Notes under the pieces: model-generated | The model's database searches: none | Told to the model about the DNA's origin: nothing | Seen by the model: the letters and a program-made list of their open reading frames with translations, nothing else | Position numbers and translations under genes: made by a program | Assembly: GCA_020353055.1 (NCBI GenBank) | Contig: CP070686.1 | Coordinates: 375,914-418,787, forward strand | Reading direction: 5' to 3' | From: Caldifarciminota bacterium | Lineage (GTDB): Bacteria; Hydrothermota; Tepidihabitantia; SM23-42 | DNA: 42,874 nucleotides | Part shown: positions 17,362-25,757 of the stretch, piece by piece | Numbering within the stretch: position 1 is the stretch's first letter | How the letters are laid out: each line of letters opens with the position of its first letter

Positions 17362-17380
17362 TTCTCCCCATTTCACCCCA
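17356..17380 (-). promoter_or_regulatory. MraZ operator (three TGGGG repeats)
   Basis: On the minus strand TGGGG occurs three times at exact 10-bp steps (17380-17376, 17370-17366, 17360-17356), each within AAATGGGG. This is the known MraZ-box arrangement. The first repeat touches the -10 box, the second forms the ribosome site, and the third overlaps the start codon, so bound MraZ could block both initiation steps. Confidence 0.9.
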
Positions 17381-17407
17381 TTTTACACATTATTTGATAT
17401 TTGTCAA
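17380..17407 (-). promoter_or_regulatory. dcw operon promoter
   Basis: Reading the minus strand: -35 TTGACA (17407-17402), 16-nt spacer, -10 TAAAAT (17385-17380). Predicted transcription start is about 17373, giving a leader of about 12 nt before the mraZ ATG at 17361. The 170 nt between this promoter and the end of rsmB (17408-17577) hold no gene I can support. Confidence 0.85.
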
Positions 17408-17577
17408 GTACTAATTTGCATTGAATTTGGGGAACAAATCCCGCAATATCGAAGAGTTTTGAGCAAACCCCGAAACGATATCAGGATTGTGTGGTCAAAC
17501 TACAATATTATCTATGGATTCTAGTGTGTCTTTATGATCTACTACACGCTGCCTTGGTCGGAGCCTGCTGCTCCTTC

Positions 17578-18834
17578 TCAACCTGTTTTCTTCAATCTCG
17601 CAGCGAAGATGCCATCTGTGTTGTGATCACAGGGAAGTACTTTCAGAAACTCGTTACCCTGAGGCATGAACTTCTTGGCTGGTTCGATTTCGAAATTCGG
17701 ATTATCTTTGAGAAACAACGCAATGACATCCTCATTTTCGTCCGGCAGGATGCTACAAGTTGAATAAATTAATGAACCGCCTTTCTTCAAAAAGGTGGCG
17801 GCATTTGTCAAAAGGTCGTACTGCAATTTAGCCAGCCTCATTACTACCTTCTTGTTAACCCGGTCTTTCACTTCCGGCCTCTTCGCAATAACACCCGCGT
17901 TCGTACAGGGAGCATCGACCAATACCTTGTCAACACCTTCCAACTTGTAGTATCGACCATCGGCAATAACAGGTTTGACTATACCAATACCCAATCGATC
18001 CGCATTTTCTACAACCAACTTCAATCTTTCATTGCTTATTTCGACTGCAACTATCATTCCCTCATTGTTCATCAACTCAGCCATGTAAGTTGCCTTACTG
18101 CCAGGTGCCGAACAGAGGTCTACAATTTTCTCCCCCGGTTTTGGATCGACGAGGTGACAGACCAAACCCTGGGCTTCATCGTGAATTGAAATATAACCCT
18201 GTTTCATTAATGGACTGTTGATGATCAAACTGAGATGATCAACCGATTTGAATTCCGGAAACCAATTCGCAGGCCTGAATTCCAAACCACTCAAGCGCAA
18301 TCTTTCCTTCGCCTCGTCAACGCTATTTTTCAGCAAATTAATGCGTATGTACGGTGTCGGGCGGATTTTGAAACATTCGATGATCTTCTCACCCTCAACC
18401 TGATATGCATCCATGATTTTTCGAAATACCCATGCACGCGGTTCACGCAAGACCTGCACCCGTTTGTTCCTTATCACACCACGCAATACGGCATTGATTA
18501 AACCCTTTTCTTTTATCGTCCGTCCGAAATTAACCGCCTCATTGACTATCGCATATATTGGAATCCGATCGAAAAATAAATATTGATAGACAGCTATTCT
18601 AAGGACATTTTTCAGTGTCGAATCAAGCGAGAAAAAATCCCCAGTAAGAGTTTCCCTGACAATCTGGTCTATTTCCTCACGATGTCGAAGTGTACCAAAC
18701 GCCAATTCGTTAGCAAGTTGCCCGTCATCATCTTTGACTTCGTTTTTTTCAAATATTGCCGCCAGGGCTTCCTTGACATTCTTCCCCTCTTCAACTTCAC
18801 AAAGCGCATGCAGCGCTGCTTCACGTGCAGTCAT
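17578..18834 (-). CDS. rsmB: 16S rRNA m5C967 methyltransferase RsmB-like
   Basis: 418 aa: N-terminal NusB-like RNA-binding domain (about 1-135), then a Rossmann methyltransferase with SAM motif VDLCSAPGSKATYMAEL, motif IV DAPCTNAGVIAKRPEVK and the catalytic-Cys motif YSTCSILPDENE. These two Cys positions define the m5C family. The ATG overlaps the fmt stop (ATGA). Last gene of the yajC-def-fmt-rsmB operon. The def-fmt-rsmB order is common in bacteria. Confidence 0.92.
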   Translation of the reverse strand: MTAREAALHALCEVEEGKNVKEALAAIFEKNEVKDDDGQLANELAFGTLRHREEIDQIVRETLTGDFFSLDSTLKNVLRIAVYQYLFFDRIPIYAIVNEAVNFGRTIKEKGLINAVLRGVIRNKRVQVLREPRAWVFRKIMDAYQVEGEKIIECFKIRPTPYIRINLLKNSVDEAKERLRLSGLEFRPANWFPEFKSVDHLSLIINSPLMKQGYISIHDEAQGLVCHLVDPKPGEKIVDLCSAPGSKATYMAELMNNEGMIVAVEISNERLKLVVENADRLGIGIVKPVIADGRYYKLEGVDKVLVDAPCTNAGVIAKRPEVKDRVNKKVVMRLAKLQYDLLTNAATFLKKGGSLIYSTCSILPDENEDVIALFLKDNPNFEIEPAKKFMPQGNEFLKVLPCDHNTDGIFAARLKKTG

Positions 18835-19745
18835 CCTACGACCTCTCCTTTTTGTATGCGGTACCCGTTGATAAAATCAAGGGCCGATATGATCTTCTTG
18901 CCTTCGGGTTTTACTTCAAGCAGTACGAGTGAACCTTTACCCGCACCAACATATAATTTCCTCTTATCGATCAGGAGCGCACCCGGTGGCAGATCCTTCT
19001 CTCCTAACTGTGCCAGTGTGATTATCAACTCCTTGTTGCGAAAATGAGTTCGTGCCCCTGGCATCGGAGACAACGCTCGAATATGATTATATACCATTAA
19101 TGCTTCGTTTTGCCAGTTGATGTGCATCTCCTCTTTCTTCAGTTTGGGAGCATATGTCACTTCTCCATCTTGCTTCACCGGGTGATACTTGCCGGCTTCG
19201 ACCGTGTGGAGCGTTTCAACGATCACTTCTGCACCCAAGTCTGCCAATCTTCTGGAAAGCGAACCATACGTATCATCTTTTTCTATTGGAATCCACCGCT
19301 GTGCGATGACAGCCCCGTGATCGATTTTTTCATCCATGAAGAAAATGGTCACTCCGGTCTTTTCCTCACCTGCCATGATGGCTCTCTGAATAGGAGCAGC
19401 GCCACGATATTTCGGCAGCAAAGAAGGATGTATGTTGAGCCCGCCGAGTTCTGCCATCTCGAGAACTTCTTTGCTCAGAATATGACCGTATGCTGAAAGG
19501 ACATACAGATCCGGGGCAAGTGCTCTCAATTCATCGACGAAGTCTCTGCCGTTGGGATCTTCGGGCATATATACCTTCAATCCCACACTCTCTGCCCACT
19601 CGGCGATCTCCGGCAGTATGGGCTTCAGACCCCTACCCTTGGGTTTCGGTTTCGAGATCACGACGCCCATAAGCGAGAATTCATCATGTATTCTCTGAAC
19701 AATAGGCTTCGAAAAGTCTGTAGAACCGAAGAAAAGCAACTTCAT
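18831..19745 (-). CDS. fmt: Methionyl-tRNA formyltransferase
   Basis: 304 aa, normal length. The formyltransferase domain has the folate-binding/catalytic stretch NIHPSLLPKYRGAAPIQRAI, with Asn, His and a later Asp in KIDHGAVI; the C-terminal tRNA-binding domain follows (residues about 205-300). It formylates initiator Met-tRNA, the counterpart of the deformylase encoded just upstream. Overlaps def and rsmB by 4 nt at each end. Confidence 0.95.
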   Translation of the reverse strand: MKLLFFGSTDFSKPIVQRIHDEFSLMGVVISKPKPKGRGLKPILPEIAEWAESVGLKVYMPEDPNGRDFVDELRALAPDLYVLSAYGHILSKEVLEMAELGGLNIHPSLLPKYRGAAPIQRAIMAGEEKTGVTIFFMDEKIDHGAVIAQRWIPIEKDDTYGSLSRRLADLGAEVIVETLHTVEAGKYHPVKQDGEVTYAPKLKKEEMHINWQNEALMVYNHIRALSPMPGARTHFRNKELIITLAQLGEKDLPPGALLIDKRKLYVGAGKGSLVLLEVKPEGKKIISALDFINGYRIQKGEVVG

Positions 19746-20257
19746 ATGCTGCGGTTTACCTCCATGCCTTTCTTACTCTCCTCGAGGTATTTTTCGATCT
19801 TTTCTTTTTCGACAGCAGAAGCATGGTCGATTATAAGAACCCCGTTTAGATGGTCCATCTCGTGCATCACAGCACGTGCCAGTAGTCCGGTCAGTTCAAG
19901 CACAAAATCCTCATTGTATAGGCTTTTTGCATGTACTTGCACACTTTCGGGACGGGGGATTTTCAAATACAGATCAGGAAAACTCAAACAACCCTCTTCG
20001 TCGATAATTTCACCCTCTTGCTGTAACACAACGGGATTTATGAATACCAAAGGCTGCGGGGCCTCATCACCACGCGTTGTATTCATGACAAATATCTGAT
20101 ACTCAGAGCCCACCTGATTGGCCGCCAGACCAATACCGTCTTCAACGATCATCGTCTCCACCATGCTTTCGACCAATTTAAACACGTCCTCTCCGATCTT
20201 CTCTACCGGAACGGACTTCTTTCTCAACCCTGGGGCGGGGTATTTCAGAACTGACAT
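19742..20257 (-). CDS. def: Peptide deformylase
   Basis: 171 aa from ATG 20257. All three metal-site motifs are intact: GIGLAANQVG, EEGCLSFP and HEMDHLNG (Cys, His, His metal ligands with catalytic Glu). Removes formyl from new proteins. A TTG at 20296 is in frame but lacks a ribosome site; the ATG yields the usual N-terminus MSVLKYPAPGLRKKSVPV, with GGAG about 12 nt upstream. Confidence 0.94.
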   Translation of the reverse strand: MSVLKYPAPGLRKKSVPVEKIGEDVFKLVESMVETMIVEDGIGLAANQVGSEYQIFVMNTTRGDEAPQPLVFINPVVLQQEGEIIDEEGCLSFPDLYLKIPRPESVQVHAKSLYNEDFVLELTGLLARAVMHEMDHLNGVLIIDHASAVEKEKIEKYLEESKKGMEVNRSI

Positions 20258-20310
20258 TGGCAATTTATACTCCGTATTTGCAGCCGAATGCTGCAAGAGC
20301 GCTGATTCTT

Positions 20311-20616
20311 TTAACTTCCGCTTGGATTCAGCTTATTTACGATGTGTCCCTTTTCCAACTCTATCTTTACACCATCTGCGATAAGTAGAGTAATAGTATC
20401 ATCTTTTACATTGGCAATAGTACCGCGTATGCCCGATGAAGTTGTAACACGATCGCCCTTCTGCAACTCGGAAACTAACTTCCGGTGCTGCTTCTGCTTA
20501 CGCTGTTGCGGCAGGATCAAAAGAAAATAGAAAACGACGAAGATCAGAATCAAAGGAAGCAGACCCATTATAGGGTTGCTTTGACCCGAGCTCTGACCAA
20601 TTAGAAACAAAATCAT
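20311..20616 (-). CDS. yajC: Preprotein translocase accessory protein YajC
   Basis: 101 aa: one N-terminal membrane helix (MGLLPLILIFVVFYFLLILP) followed by the YajC signature QQRKQKQHRKLVSELQKGDRVTTSSGIRGTI. YajC associates with SecDF, whose genes are not in this window. AAAGGAG lies 7 nt before the ATG. First gene of the minus-strand yajC-def-fmt-rsmB operon. Confidence 0.92.
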   Translation of the reverse strand: MILFLIGQSSGQSNPIMGLLPLILIFVVFYFLLILPQQRKQKQHRKLVSELQKGDRVTTSSGIRGTIANVKDDTITLLIADGVKIELEKGHIVNKLNPSGS

Positions 20617-20633
20617 TTTTTTCTCCTTTCCAC

Positions 20634-20661
20634 ATTATATATATATCGAGCATTAAGTCAA
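20634..20661 (-). promoter_or_regulatory. yajC operon promoter
   Basis: Minus strand: TTGACT (20661-20656), 16-nt spacer, TATAAT (20639-20634), within an alternating TA tract. Predicted start is near 20627, about 10 nt before the yajC start codon, leaving just the ribosome site as leader. Confidence 0.8.
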
Positions 20662-20758
20662 GCATGCTCTTATCTTTTGACAATCCATGTAAGCCACTGT
20701 TTACTGCGATATTTGAGACGGAAGAAGCCTGCCCGATGGGTACGAAATTCATTGAATA

Positions 20759-20786
20759 TTGACTTTGAGGGTATTTTCCATAGAAT
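20759..20786 (+). promoter_or_regulatory. nnr promoter, leaderless arrangement
   Basis: TTGACT (20759-20764), 16-nt spacer, TAGAAT (20781-20786). Only 6 nt separate the -10 box from the nnr ATG at 20793, so transcription should begin at or next to the A of the start codon. No Shine-Dalgarno sequence is present in that space. Confidence 0.75.
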
Positions 20787-20792
20787 CTTTCT

Positions 20793-22346
20793 ATGAGGGT
20801 CGTTACGAACGCCGAAATGAAGAAAATCGATGATTGGGCAATCCGAAAGATGGGCATACCGGGACCCGTTCTCATGGAGAATGCGGGACGAGGTTGTGTT
20901 GAGGTGCTCGAGAAGTATTTTGACCTGCCAAATCTGAAGGTTCTCGTTATCTGCGGAAAAGGCAACAATGGCGGCGATGGTTTTGTTATAGCACGGCATC
21001 TGCTTAATCGACGCGCATTTGTGAAAATTGTGCTGCTTGGACAGGAAAAGGAACTAAAGGGCGATGCTCAGCTCAATTTTCGATTCCTAAAAAGCACCGA
21101 CTGCGAGGTTAATTCGGCTACTGGCATTGCAGAATTAAGAAGAATACATCGAACCTTTCACCCGGACGTTATCATTGATGCCGTATTCGGCACCGGCTTC
21201 AGCGGTAGTCCAGAAGGAATATACGACCGGGCGATCGACTTCATCAACGACTCTGACGCATTCATTCTGGCAATAGATATCCCATCTGGCATCAACGGTA
21301 ATGATGGCCAATTCAAAAAGACTTGTGTGATCGCCGATGCCACGGCGACGATGTGTCTGCCAAAACGCGGACATTATCTTTTCCCGGGAAGAGCTTTTTG
21401 TGGAGACCTTCATGTTGTTGATATCGGTATCCCCTACTCGTCCATAGATGAAGGTTTCCCCAGGATCGTCGATTTCGAAGATATGTTCACTCTTATGCCA
21501 TTTAGGCCGCCCGACGGCAACAAAGGTACCTTTGGCAACGTCCTTGTCATTGCGGGAGCGCGCGGTTTCTCCGGAGCTGCAGCGATGGCTGCTCATTCAG
21601 CGTTGAAATCAGGTGCTGGGCTTGTCCGTTTGGCTTCGCCACGCGGGATCATAGGTTCTCTGGAGGCAAAGCTACTCGAAGTTATCAAAATACCGCTCGC
21701 ACAGACTGAAGATGAAACCATCAGTCCCGCTGCCATAGAGGATATCAAAGACTTTCTCAAGACGAGCACGGCGATCGTTGTGGGGCCAGGTATTACTACC
21801 CACCCCGGCACTGCCGAGTTTCTTGAAGTGCTGCTCACTGAGGTAAATGTTCCCTGCATCATCGATGCCGATGCGATCAATATTCTTGCGCAAAATCCCG
21901 ACTTAATGAGAAAAACTCGCGCTCCTGTGCTCATGACCCCGCATCCGGGTGAGCTGGCCAGATTAATAAGATCATCACCCCATCTCATCAATCAAAAGAG
22001 GATAGACATCGCCGTCGATTACGCTAAGAAATTCAATTGTGTTCTGGTGCTCAAAGGCGCACCTACCGTAATCGCGGGTCCTGACGGAAAGGCATACTTG
22101 AATACCACAGGCAACTCCGGACTGGCAAGCGCCGGCTCGGGTGATGTACTTGTCGGCATGATCAGCGGTTTCGTAGCACAGAAGCAGTCGCTGCTCAATG
22201 CTGCCGTGGCTGGAGTGTTCATGCATGGATTGGCGGCGGACCTCGCGATGGAGGAAAGTAACGAGTACTCGTTGACCGCTGCAGATTTGATTAAATACAC
22301 TCCGCGGGCTTTCAATTACCTCCTCAGGAGAGAATTTGAACAATAG
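20793..22346 (+). CDS. nnr: Bifunctional NAD(P)HX epimerase / dehydratase
   Basis: 517 aa fusion that repairs hydrated NAD(P)H. N-terminal YjeF epimerase domain (about 1-215): VLMENAGRG, then CGKGNNGGDGFVIARHL and a DAVFGTG segment. C-terminal ribokinase-like ADP/ATP-dependent dehydratase (about 225-510): GNVLVIAGARGFSGAA, MTPHPGELARL, VLKGAPTVI and NSGLASAGSGDVLVGMISG. Length fits the fused form. No ribosome site upstream; the promoter 6 nt away suggests a leaderless mRNA. The stop TAG lies in the same frame as, and 6 nt before, the next gene. Confidence 0.95.
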   Translation: MRVVTNAEMKKIDDWAIRKMGIPGPVLMENAGRGCVEVLEKYFDLPNLKVLVICGKGNNGGDGFVIARHLLNRRAFVKIVLLGQEKELKGDAQLNFRFLKSTDCEVNSATGIAELRRIHRTFHPDVIIDAVFGTGFSGSPEGIYDRAIDFINDSDAFILAIDIPSGINGNDGQFKKTCVIADATATMCLPKRGHYLFPGRAFCGDLHVVDIGIPYSSIDEGFPRIVDFEDMFTLMPFRPPDGNKGTFGNVLVIAGARGFSGAAAMAAHSALKSGAGLVRLASPRGIIGSLEAKLLEVIKIPLAQTEDETISPAAIEDIKDFLKTSTAIVVGPGITTHPGTAEFLEVLLTEVNVPCIIDADAINILAQNPDLMRKTRAPVLMTPHPGELARLIRSSPHLINQKRIDIAVDYAKKFNCVLVLKGAPTVIAGPDGKAYLNTTGNSGLASAGSGDVLVGMISGFVAQKQSLLNAAVAGVFMHGLAADLAMEESNEYSLTAADLIKYTPRAFNYLLRREFEQ

Positions 22347-22352
22347 AATGTA

Positions 22353-23813
22353 ATGCTAGGATTCCTTCTCTGCTTCTTGATAAACTCAAATATCTACCCC
22401 CAGAATCCGCTCTGGGATCACTACACGATGATGGCGCCACTGGGAACGGTCAAATCGATAGCCACCTCCAATCTCCAGATATTTGCGCTCAGCGATGAAT
22501 ATCTGCTCTTTATCGACAAAAACAGCCTTAGCCTGGAAAGCGCTGTGTATATCAACCGTAGCACCCAGCTGATCGGTTACGATAACTTCACCACCGACCT
22601 CTGGATTCTGTGCAGCGACAACATTATTCGCTTTTCTGCCTCTACCTACAACATAAGAGAGTTCCCCATTTATTTCCCGGTCGGTAAATTCGCCATTGAT
22701 GTTAATAAGATATATTTAGAAACGGCAAAAACTTCTGAAAAATATTCACTCGACAAGATGATCGGTACTGTGACAAAAGTCAATTCATTTCCACAGAATC
22801 TTAATTGGTACAAAAGGATATCGGAAGCAGAATTAAGGCAGTATCCTTTTCTGAGTCCTTACTATTACAGCGATGACATACAGTCATCACAGACGCCGTT
22901 CGAGCAATACCCCATTACTGCGCTTTACGATGACGGTATGTATCTCTATGTTGGTACTCACCGCTATGGGATTCTCAAATACAATAAGATATCATGGCAA
23001 AGTCAGCGTATTATCACCGGTCCGCTTGACACAAAAATCAAAAGAGTCAGAAAGACAGATGGTGAAGTGCTCGTCGTATCCGACCTTGGTATATCGTATT
23101 TTACCGTCGCCAGTGGCAGCTGGCGTTACCTGCGTTTCAGAGATGCAGTCGCCGACCTCGTCTCATACAATAACAACATTTACATTGCGCGACGCAATCG
23201 TGTACTCAGGACAGCGGGCAGCATGGAATTCCCCACCGAAACGTTAAGTGAAGAAATCCTCACCCTCCAAACAGATGATAAGAATGTCTATGTCGGTACG
23301 CGCTCGGGTGCATTCAGGATCATCGAAGGAAGCGGCGAAGCGATACCTTTCAGCCCAACAACATACGCCGTTTATGCAATCCACACGACACCGCAAGCCG
23401 TCTATGTTGGTAGCGAACTCGGGTTATACAAATACGATAAGGAAAAAGGGGAATGGTCCACCCTTCTCAACTTCGGAGTCAAAGACATTGTCCAGGTGGC
23501 AGATAAAATCTATTCACTCGGAACGAATAATCAGATCATTCGCTATGCGGCCGCGGTCACCGATACGACTCAGGATAATGCAGGTTGGGATCTCCTTCCT
23601 TATTTCAATGTCTATGACATAACCACAGATGGCGCAGTAGTGTACTGCGCCACTTATTCGGGTGTATACTACTACGATCCGAGCAATGAATCGTACCGCA
23701 TTATTTATAATCTACCGCGAATACCCTATGAAAATGTCTATGTAATCGAAAACCGGCTGATGGCAATATCGGATAAAATGATCTACTTTCTGCCTCTCGA
23801 ATACCGCGATTGA
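22353..23813 (+). CDS. Predicted exported beta-propeller protein
   Basis: 486 aa, function not recognised. A short hydrophobic start (MLGFLLCFLINSN) looks like a signal peptide. The rest has repeated blades of the two-component-regulator propeller type: LYVGTHRYGILKY, VYVGTRSGAFRI, VYVGSELGLYKYDKE, VVYCATYSGVYYYDPS. No histidine kinase or enzyme domain follows. The start is uncertain: AGGAG lies 22 nt upstream, too far, so translation may be coupled to nnr, whose stop is 6 nt away. Such propellers usually bind ligands or other exported proteins; that is family knowledge, not shown here. Confidence 0.75.
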   Translation: MLGFLLCFLINSNIYPQNPLWDHYTMMAPLGTVKSIATSNLQIFALSDEYLLFIDKNSLSLESAVYINRSTQLIGYDNFTTDLWILCSDNIIRFSASTYNIREFPIYFPVGKFAIDVNKIYLETAKTSEKYSLDKMIGTVTKVNSFPQNLNWYKRISEAELRQYPFLSPYYYSDDIQSSQTPFEQYPITALYDDGMYLYVGTHRYGILKYNKISWQSQRIITGPLDTKIKRVRKTDGEVLVVSDLGISYFTVASGSWRYLRFRDAVADLVSYNNNIYIARRNRVLRTAGSMEFPTETLSEEILTLQTDDKNVYVGTRSGAFRIIEGSGEAIPFSPTTYAVYAIHTTPQAVYVGSELGLYKYDKEKGEWSTLLNFGVKDIVQVADKIYSLGTNNQIIRYAAAVTDTTQDNAGWDLLPYFNVYDITTDGAVVYCATYSGVYYYDPSNESYRIIYNLPRIPYENVYVIENRLMAISDKMIYFLPLEYRD

Positions 23814-23858
23814 AGCATCTGAAGAACCCACATAGATTGGAGTGAAAATAACTTACCG

Positions 23859-24572
23859 GTGAAAGAAAAACGAAGTTCATTCATTGACCATCTAGAGGAA
23901 CTCAGAAAGAGAATCCTCTATTCGATCGGTGCAGTCGCTCTGTGTACGATCGCGGGATTCTTTTTCGCAAAGAGATTTCTGAATCTGATAATTCAAAGAG
24001 CATCACTCGGTACTACATATTTCTTCGCCCCGGCTGAAGCATTTGTTGCTCAAATAAAAGTGGCATTGTTCCTTGCCGTTGTTATTTGTTTTCCTTTCAT
24101 ACTCTATCAGACATGGGCATTCATCGGGCCAGGTCTCACTAGGAGTGAAAGAAGAATCTCGCTGAGTTATATTAGCTCAGGGATAGTGCTATTTGCGGTC
24201 GGCATACTCTTTGGATACTACATACTCATACCATACGGTCTTCAATTTTTGCTCTCTTTTGGCAGTGACACTATTCAGCCATTGATGAACATCGGTAAAT
24301 ACCTCAATTTTTTTCTCTGGTGTTTACTCGGTAGCGGATTGCTGTTTCAACTACCACTGCTACTATTCTTCCTGATGAGATTGGGCATTGTTGACGTCGA
24401 TACCATCAGAAAGCACAGGCCGGAAACAATCGTCGCCGTCTTGATTCTTTGTGCCGTAATTACACCAACTGGTGATTTCTTCACTTTGCTGCTACTATCA
24501 GTACCTTTGCTGTTACTCTTTGAGCTAAGCATACTCGTGGCAAAACTGGCCAAGAAACGCCGGCAGGATTAA
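23859..24572 (+). CDS. tatC: Twin-arginine translocase subunit TatC
   Basis: 237 aa, six predicted membrane helices. Family marks: SSFIDHLEELRKRILYS at the N-terminus, FFAPAEAFVAQIKVALF, the loop PFILYQTWAFIGPGLTRSER, and a late CAVITPTGDFF. TatC recognises twin-arginine signal peptides on folded proteins. GTG start. No tatA is in the window. It lies 45 nt after the propeller gene in the nnr transcription unit. Confidence 0.95.
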   Translation: MKEKRSSFIDHLEELRKRILYSIGAVALCTIAGFFFAKRFLNLIIQRASLGTTYFFAPAEAFVAQIKVALFLAVVICFPFILYQTWAFIGPGLTRSERRISLSYISSGIVLFAVGILFGYYILIPYGLQFLLSFGSDTIQPLMNIGKYLNFFLWCLLGSGLLFQLPLLLFFLMRLGIVDVDTIRKHRPETIVAVLILCAVITPTGDFFTLLLLSVPLLLLFELSILVAKLAKKRRQD

Positions 24573-24618
24573 ACCAAACCCGCCCCCAGATCCGTCAAAG
24601 CAGGTAAAAGGAGGAAGA

Positions 24619-25530
24619 ATGAAACTCAAGCTGATGTTACTATTTATACCCTTGGTAGCGGTAGTTACGACAAGTTGCACCGAAGAAAGTGATGAAATGT
24701 TAATACAGGGAGTCCTTGAATCATCTCCTTATATTGCGGACGGAGCGCTTCAGATTCATGACGACAGCACACAGATCCCAGCAGACGACATGACCACACC
24801 GGTATACTCTGACACCATACCCTATGTCAAGTGGGTACGGTGGATCCAGAGACCGATCGTACGAAAATACGAAATTGTGGTCAACGGTGATAGCGCTGAT
24901 GTGACGATATATGCTCACCTTTACGGCGGACCGCCAGGCTACGGGTTCTTCGTAAACAACGATCCAATCGGTCCAGTGTATCAGAGAACCATCAGCGACA
25001 GTCTGGTACGCCGGGTAAAGCTCTGGAAAGACGAAGGAGGAGAATGGCATATCGGGAGCCTAACTGCGGCCGATATATATACTTTCAATACTGAACATCC
25101 AGTTTTTTTATCACAAATCATTGCATCGGTACCGAGCCGCAACTACGTTTTCGTCATATCCAGTCCAAACGTTTATTTCGAAAGGAACGAACTGCCTACC
25201 TTCCTTCCCAACGACACCGTAAACGTAACCGTTATTTGCAACGCAGAAGATGATTCCACCTGGGCATTTCTGCACCACGGCGTTGGACATAGAACAAACA
25301 CGGGTTGTCATACCCGGCAACCATTCTACCGTAATGACATCAATACATTCACCCGCACCTGGATTATTGCAGACGACAGTATGATTACGACGCCGGCGGT
25401 ACGCCACAGCGCAGTGGACGTGCTGGGCTGGCAGACACTATTTGGCGCCGATGACGAAACATACTATTCAAGAATTTGGTGTCTACCCTACTTCGTACTT
25501 CAACCTGGAGAAGAGATCCCGGATGATTAA
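24619..25530 (+). CDS. Unknown lipoprotein
   Basis: 303 aa, not recognised. Begins MKLKLMLLFIPLVAVVTTSC: positively charged start, hydrophobic core and a lipobox-like end with Cys20 as probable lipidation site. The mature part is acidic and rich in beta-forming residues. VWCNA-type motifs are absent, but there are paired aromatic segments (KWVRWIQRP; GPPGYGFFVNN) and three further Cys (in VICNAEDD, NTGCHTRQ and RIWCLPYF). A strong ribosome site (AAAAGGAGG) precedes it. Last gene of the nnr-propeller-tatC unit; a terminator follows. No twin-Arg motif, so no direct sign that it is a Tat substrate. Confidence 0.75.
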   Translation: MKLKLMLLFIPLVAVVTTSCTEESDEMLIQGVLESSPYIADGALQIHDDSTQIPADDMTTPVYSDTIPYVKWVRWIQRPIVRKYEIVVNGDSADVTIYAHLYGGPPGYGFFVNNDPIGPVYQRTISDSLVRRVKLWKDEGGEWHIGSLTAADIYTFNTEHPVFLSQIIASVPSRNYVFVISSPNVYFERNELPTFLPNDTVNVTVICNAEDDSTWAFLHHGVGHRTNTGCHTRQPFYRNDINTFTRTWIIADDSMITTPAVRHSAVDVLGWQTLFGADDETYYSRIWCLPYFVLQPGEEIPDD

Positions 25531-25545
25531 AAAATGATGGCACTC

Positions 25546-25581
25546 TCTGAGGGGGTTTTCATTCCCTCAGATGGGCTTTTT
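25546..25581 (+). terminator. Rho-independent terminator of the nnr-tatC unit
   Basis: TCTGAGGG (25546-25553) pairs perfectly with CCCTCAGA (25564-25571), followed by TGGGCTTTTT ending at 25581. It begins 15 nt after the lipoprotein stop. Confidence 0.85.
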
Positions 25582-25612
25582 GACGCAATTCCTAACCACA
25601 GGAAATTCACGC

Positions 25613-25640
25613 TTGACTTTACCCCCATTCATATTATAAT
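25613..25640 (+). promoter_or_regulatory. Promoter of tRNA-Ala and the TPR gene cluster
   Basis: TTGACT (25613-25618), 16-nt spacer, perfect TATAAT (25635-25640). Predicted start about 25647, some 20 nt before the tRNA. With only 17 nt between tRNA and the next start codon, the same promoter probably serves the TPR gene. Confidence 0.85.
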
Positions 25641-25667
25641 CTGGTTGATTTTGTGGATAATCTGCTT

Positions 25668-25740
25668 GGGGCCGTAGTTCAGTTGGGAGAACGCTTGACT
25701 GGCAGTCAAGAGGTCACGGGTTCGAATCCCGTCGGCTCCA
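25668..25740 (+). tRNA. tRNA-Ala (anticodon GGC)
   Basis: 73 nt folding into a full cloverleaf: acceptor stem GGGGCCG/CGGCTCC, D arm GTTC/GAAC, anticodon stem CTTGA/TCAAG with loop CTGGCAG (anticodon GGC at 25701-25703), T arm ACGGG/CCCGT with loop TTCGAAT. The acceptor has the G3-U70 wobble pair, the classic alanine identity element, and discriminator A73. The 3' CCA is not encoded (TGT follows). Confidence 0.97.
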
Positions 25741-25757
25741 TGTGATTGGAGGATATA

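Noticed and set aside
17516-17577. Terminator after rsmB (GGAGC...GCTCC on the minus strand)
   Set aside because: The stem is only five pairs and no T run follows.
17491-17763. 90-codon plus-strand open frame
   Set aside because: Mostly antisense to rsmB, no ribosome site, no domain.
22344-22355. Possible readthrough fusion of nnr with the propeller gene, since both are in one frame around a single TAG
   Set aside because: The Nnr domain is complete before the stop and the next protein begins with its own ATG and signal peptide; chance alone gives the same frame one time in three.
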